A DNA stretch of 17,547 nucleotides from DATKCA01 sp035544675 (GTDB lineage Bacteria > Acidobacteriota > Thermoanaerobaculia > Gp7-AA8). Location of the stretch: contig DATKCA010000075.1 in the NCBI GenBank assembly GCA_035544675.1, forward strand, positions 1 through 17,547, read 5' to 3'. The translations under genes and the position numbers were made by a program. Positions 16,022 to 17,547 of this stretch are shown in pieces. Under the pieces are notes generated by a model that saw only the letters and a program-made list of their open reading frames with translations, was not told the origin of the DNA and made no database searches. Each line of letters opens with the position of its first letter. The first letter of the stretch is position 1.

Positions 16022-16747
16022 GTGAAATTTCCCGGCAACGTCCTGCAGCGCATCGATCCGCCCCGAGGAAGGCTCATCTGCATCGGAGACATTCATGGGT
16101 GTTACGACGAGCTCATCGAGCTCCTGGACAGAGTGGCCCCGAAGGCCGCTGACGTGGTGGTGTCCACGGGCGACATCGTGCGCAAAGGGCCCCAGGTGGC
16201 ACGCTGCCTGGAGCTGTGGCGCGACCGCGGTTACCTCGCGGTCATCGGCAACAACGAGGAGAAGCTCCTTCGATTCGCCGAGTCATCGCGGGCACGCCGG
16301 CTGCTGCTTCCGCCCCAGGACCGCAAGCTGCTGCGCCGCGCCGAGCTGATGGAGTTCGTCCGTGGCTGGCCGGTCGCCATCGACGTGCCGGCGCGCAACG
16401 TGACGATCGTGCACGGCGGCCTGTACCCCGGCATGCGGGTCGACGGGCATGACCTCGGCCGCGCCGCGATGGATGTCACGCGAATGCGGTGGATCCGCCG
16501 CCTGGACGGCCAATGGCAGAGGGCCGGAAGGTCGAAACAGCGCGATGCCGACGTGCTCTGGGCCGAGGTCTGGGACGGCCCCCGCACGGTGGTCTACGGT
16601 CATACACCGCTGCGCGAGCCGCGGGTCGACGCGCGGGCCATCGGCCTGGATACGGGCTGTGTCTACGGCGGCTGGCTGACGGCGGCGATCCATGACGGGA
16701 CGTGGAGGTTCGAGCGAGTGCGCGCGCGGGAGAAGTACGCCGACTGA
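16022..16747 (+). CDS. Metallophosphoesterase of the Ser/Thr phosphatase / Ap4A hydrolase type
   Basis: A 241-residue cytoplasmic phosphoesterase with a two-metal site. Metal-binding motifs in order are GDIHG (D23, H25), STGDIVRKGP (D51), VIGNNEEKLLR (N77), IVHGGL (H131) and VYGHTPL (H194), then GLDTGCVYGGWLTA. This order matches PP1-like phosphatases, ApaH and PrpE. The third motif reads GNNE, not GNHE/GNHD, so the usual catalytic histidine is replaced by Asn78; activity may be altered. Substrate could be phosphoprotein or dinucleoside polyphosphate and cannot be decided here. GTG 16022 is chosen because GGAGG (16013-16017) lies 4 nt upstream; the frame opens at another GTG at 15977. It is divergent from the Lys-rich protein. 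Confidence 0.85.
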   Translation: MKFPGNVLQRIDPPRGRLICIGDIHGCYDELIELLDRVAPKAADVVVSTGDIVRKGPQVARCLELWRDRGYLAVIGNNEEKLLRFAESSRARRLLLPPQDRKLLRRAELMEFVRGWPVAIDVPARNVTIVHGGLYPGMRVDGHDLGRAAMDVTRMRWIRRLDGQWQRAGRSKQRDADVLWAEVWDGPRTVVYGHTPLREPRVDARAIGLDTGCVYGGWLTAAIHDGTWRFERVRAREKYAD

Positions 16748-16766
16748 ACTTCTCTGGCGGCTCCAG

Positions 16767-17444
16767 TCAGGCGCCGCGCTTCACGAACGCGTAGCCGAAA
16801 CGCGCTCGAGTCTCGATCCGATGCGGCCCGAGCTTCCGGCGCAGGCTCTTGATTCGCGCCTCCACCGTGGTCTGCTTCAGCTGATCCTCTTCTGGTGAGA
16901 GCTCGCGGCACAAGCGGCTCGAGGGCACCGGAGCCGGTGCTTCATGGATGAGGATCGACAAGACGCGCGCCTCGCCGCGCGACAGTGCCACGGGGCGGCC
17001 GGCAACGACCGCCCTCATCTGGTCGAGATCGACTCGCAGCTCCTCGTCCTGATACGCGAGCGCGGCCGACACCCTTCCGCTTCGCCGGAGAACGGCGCGC
17101 ACCCGCGCTACCAGCTCGCGCGAGCTGATCGTCTTCGGAACGACGTCGTCGGCGCCGGCGCTGAGCGCTTCGACCCGGCGCGACTCTTCCTGTGGGCCGG
17201 AAGTCACCGCGATGATGGGAATGGAGACTCCGCTCGCTCGCAGCGCCTGGCAGAGGTCCACACCGTCCACGGCGGGCAGATCGATGTCCAGCAGGCAGAG
17301 GTCGTATGCGCCGCTGTGCAGGCCGGCCAGCGCGGCGGTAGTCGTGGCGTAGCAGCGGACCGAGAAACCGGCATGGACGAGACGGGCGCGAAGCTCCCGC
17401 GCCTGAACCTCGTCGCCCTCGACGATGGCGAGCGAGTGTGACAC
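16767..17444 (-). CDS. OmpR/PhoB-class response regulator
   Basis: A 225-residue two-component transcription factor. The receiver domain (about 1-115) has the acidic pair EGD (9-11), phospho-acceptor Asp53 in LLDIDLP, Thr81 in AVTSG and Lys104 in VPKTI, so it should be phosphorylatable. The C-terminal winged-helix DNA-binding domain (about 130-223) shows LSRGEARVLSIL, then QTTVEARIKSLRRKLGPHRIETRARFGYAF, typical of the OmpR/PhoB group. Members of that group bind direct repeats with an 11-bp period. Three such repeats lie upstream at 17480-17508, suggesting autoregulation. The GTG at 17444 is preferred; a TTG at 17453 is possible. No kinase is adjacent; the kinase at 8353 is a conceivable partner, but there is no direct evidence. 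Confidence 0.92.
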   Translation of the reverse strand: MSHSLAIVEGDEVQARELRARLVHAGFSVRCYATTTAALAGLHSGAYDLCLLDIDLPAVDGVDLCQALRASGVSIPIIAVTSGPQEESRRVEALSAGADDVVPKTISSRELVARVRAVLRRSGRVSAALAYQDEELRVDLDQMRAVVAGRPVALSRGEARVLSILIHEAPAPVPSSRLCRELSPEEDQLKQTTVEARIKSLRRKLGPHRIETRARFGYAFVKRGA

Positions 17445-17479
17445 TGCGTGCAAGCTTCCCTGCCTGGCGCATGAGTCTT

Positions 17480-17508
17480 CGTGAAACGGAAGTGAGCGAT
17501 GGGTGAAG
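17480..17508 (-). promoter_or_regulatory. Three 11-bp-spaced TCAC repeats upstream of the response regulator
   Basis: On the minus strand CTTCACC (17508-17502), GCTCACT (17497-17491) and TTTCACG (17486-17480) share a TCAC core at exact 11-bp steps with 4-nt spacers. The first differs at one base from GTTCACC, the half-site of actinobacterial PhoP/RegX3 boxes. The array ends about 35 nt before the GTG start. A weak -10-like ACTCAT follows it. Confidence 0.45.
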
Positions 17509-17547
17509 GATGGAGGACTCCATGTGAAGTCGGCTGGGAGGGTCCGT

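Noticed and set aside
17510..17523. ATGGAG-GA-CTCCAT palindrome near the right edge
   Set aside because: It is short. Its arms resemble the ends of the 80-197 element, but nothing else of that element is present, so it is probably chance.

Overview
The window looks like a piece of a high-GC Gram-negative chromosome, possibly Acidobacteriota or a related soil lineage. The evidence is a beta-barrel porin ending in Phe, a SurA-like periplasmic foldase, high GC in third codon positions, and a large PAS/GAF histidine kinase of a soil-bacterial type. The phylum is an inference from style; no rRNA or other marker gene is present. I found no tRNA, rRNA, CRISPR array, transposase or phage gene.

Layout. 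Bases 1-296 are non-coding and hold a BlaI/CopY-like palindrome and a 118-bp composite palindrome (80-197) built from GC-rich hairpins around TAGTCCT heptamers. Then come a parvulin-type foldase (297-1184), a multi-pass membrane protein (minus), a secreted protein with a possible degenerate thioredoxin fold, a fatty-acid desaturase (minus), a TPR protein, urocanate hydratase hutU (minus), endonuclease III nth, yidD, and mazG (minus). yidD is bracketed by two inverted TAGTCCT-type heptamer arrays. These arrays begin exactly at the TAG stop codons of nth and mazG. Next are a soluble 1085-residue sensor kinase, then a phosphate-flavoured stretch: an OprO/OprP-like porin, a Ppx/GppA phosphatase and a SixA-like histidine phosphatase. 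The window ends with an 84-88 residue orphan protein, a protein with a poly-lysine tail (minus), a metallophosphoesterase and an OmpR/PhoB-class response regulator (minus).

How it works together. Gene order is mostly alternating single-gene units with very short or overlapping ends. Likely co-transcribed pairs are nth-yidD and ppx-sixA, perhaps with the porin upstream. Several genes (hutU, nth, mazG, ppx, the 84-88 residue orphan) have a -10-like hexamer ending 7-9 nt before a start codon, which predicts leaderless mRNAs. Direct repeats of the form CTTNACS with an exact 11-bp period lie upstream of the response regulator, the porin and the orphan gene. This is the geometry of a PhoB/OmpR-class operator and suggests a small phosphate regulon, though I found it only by eye. 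The most unusual features are the heptamer arrays seeded at TAG stop codons with the related composite palindrome, and the candidate 11-bp-period operator set.
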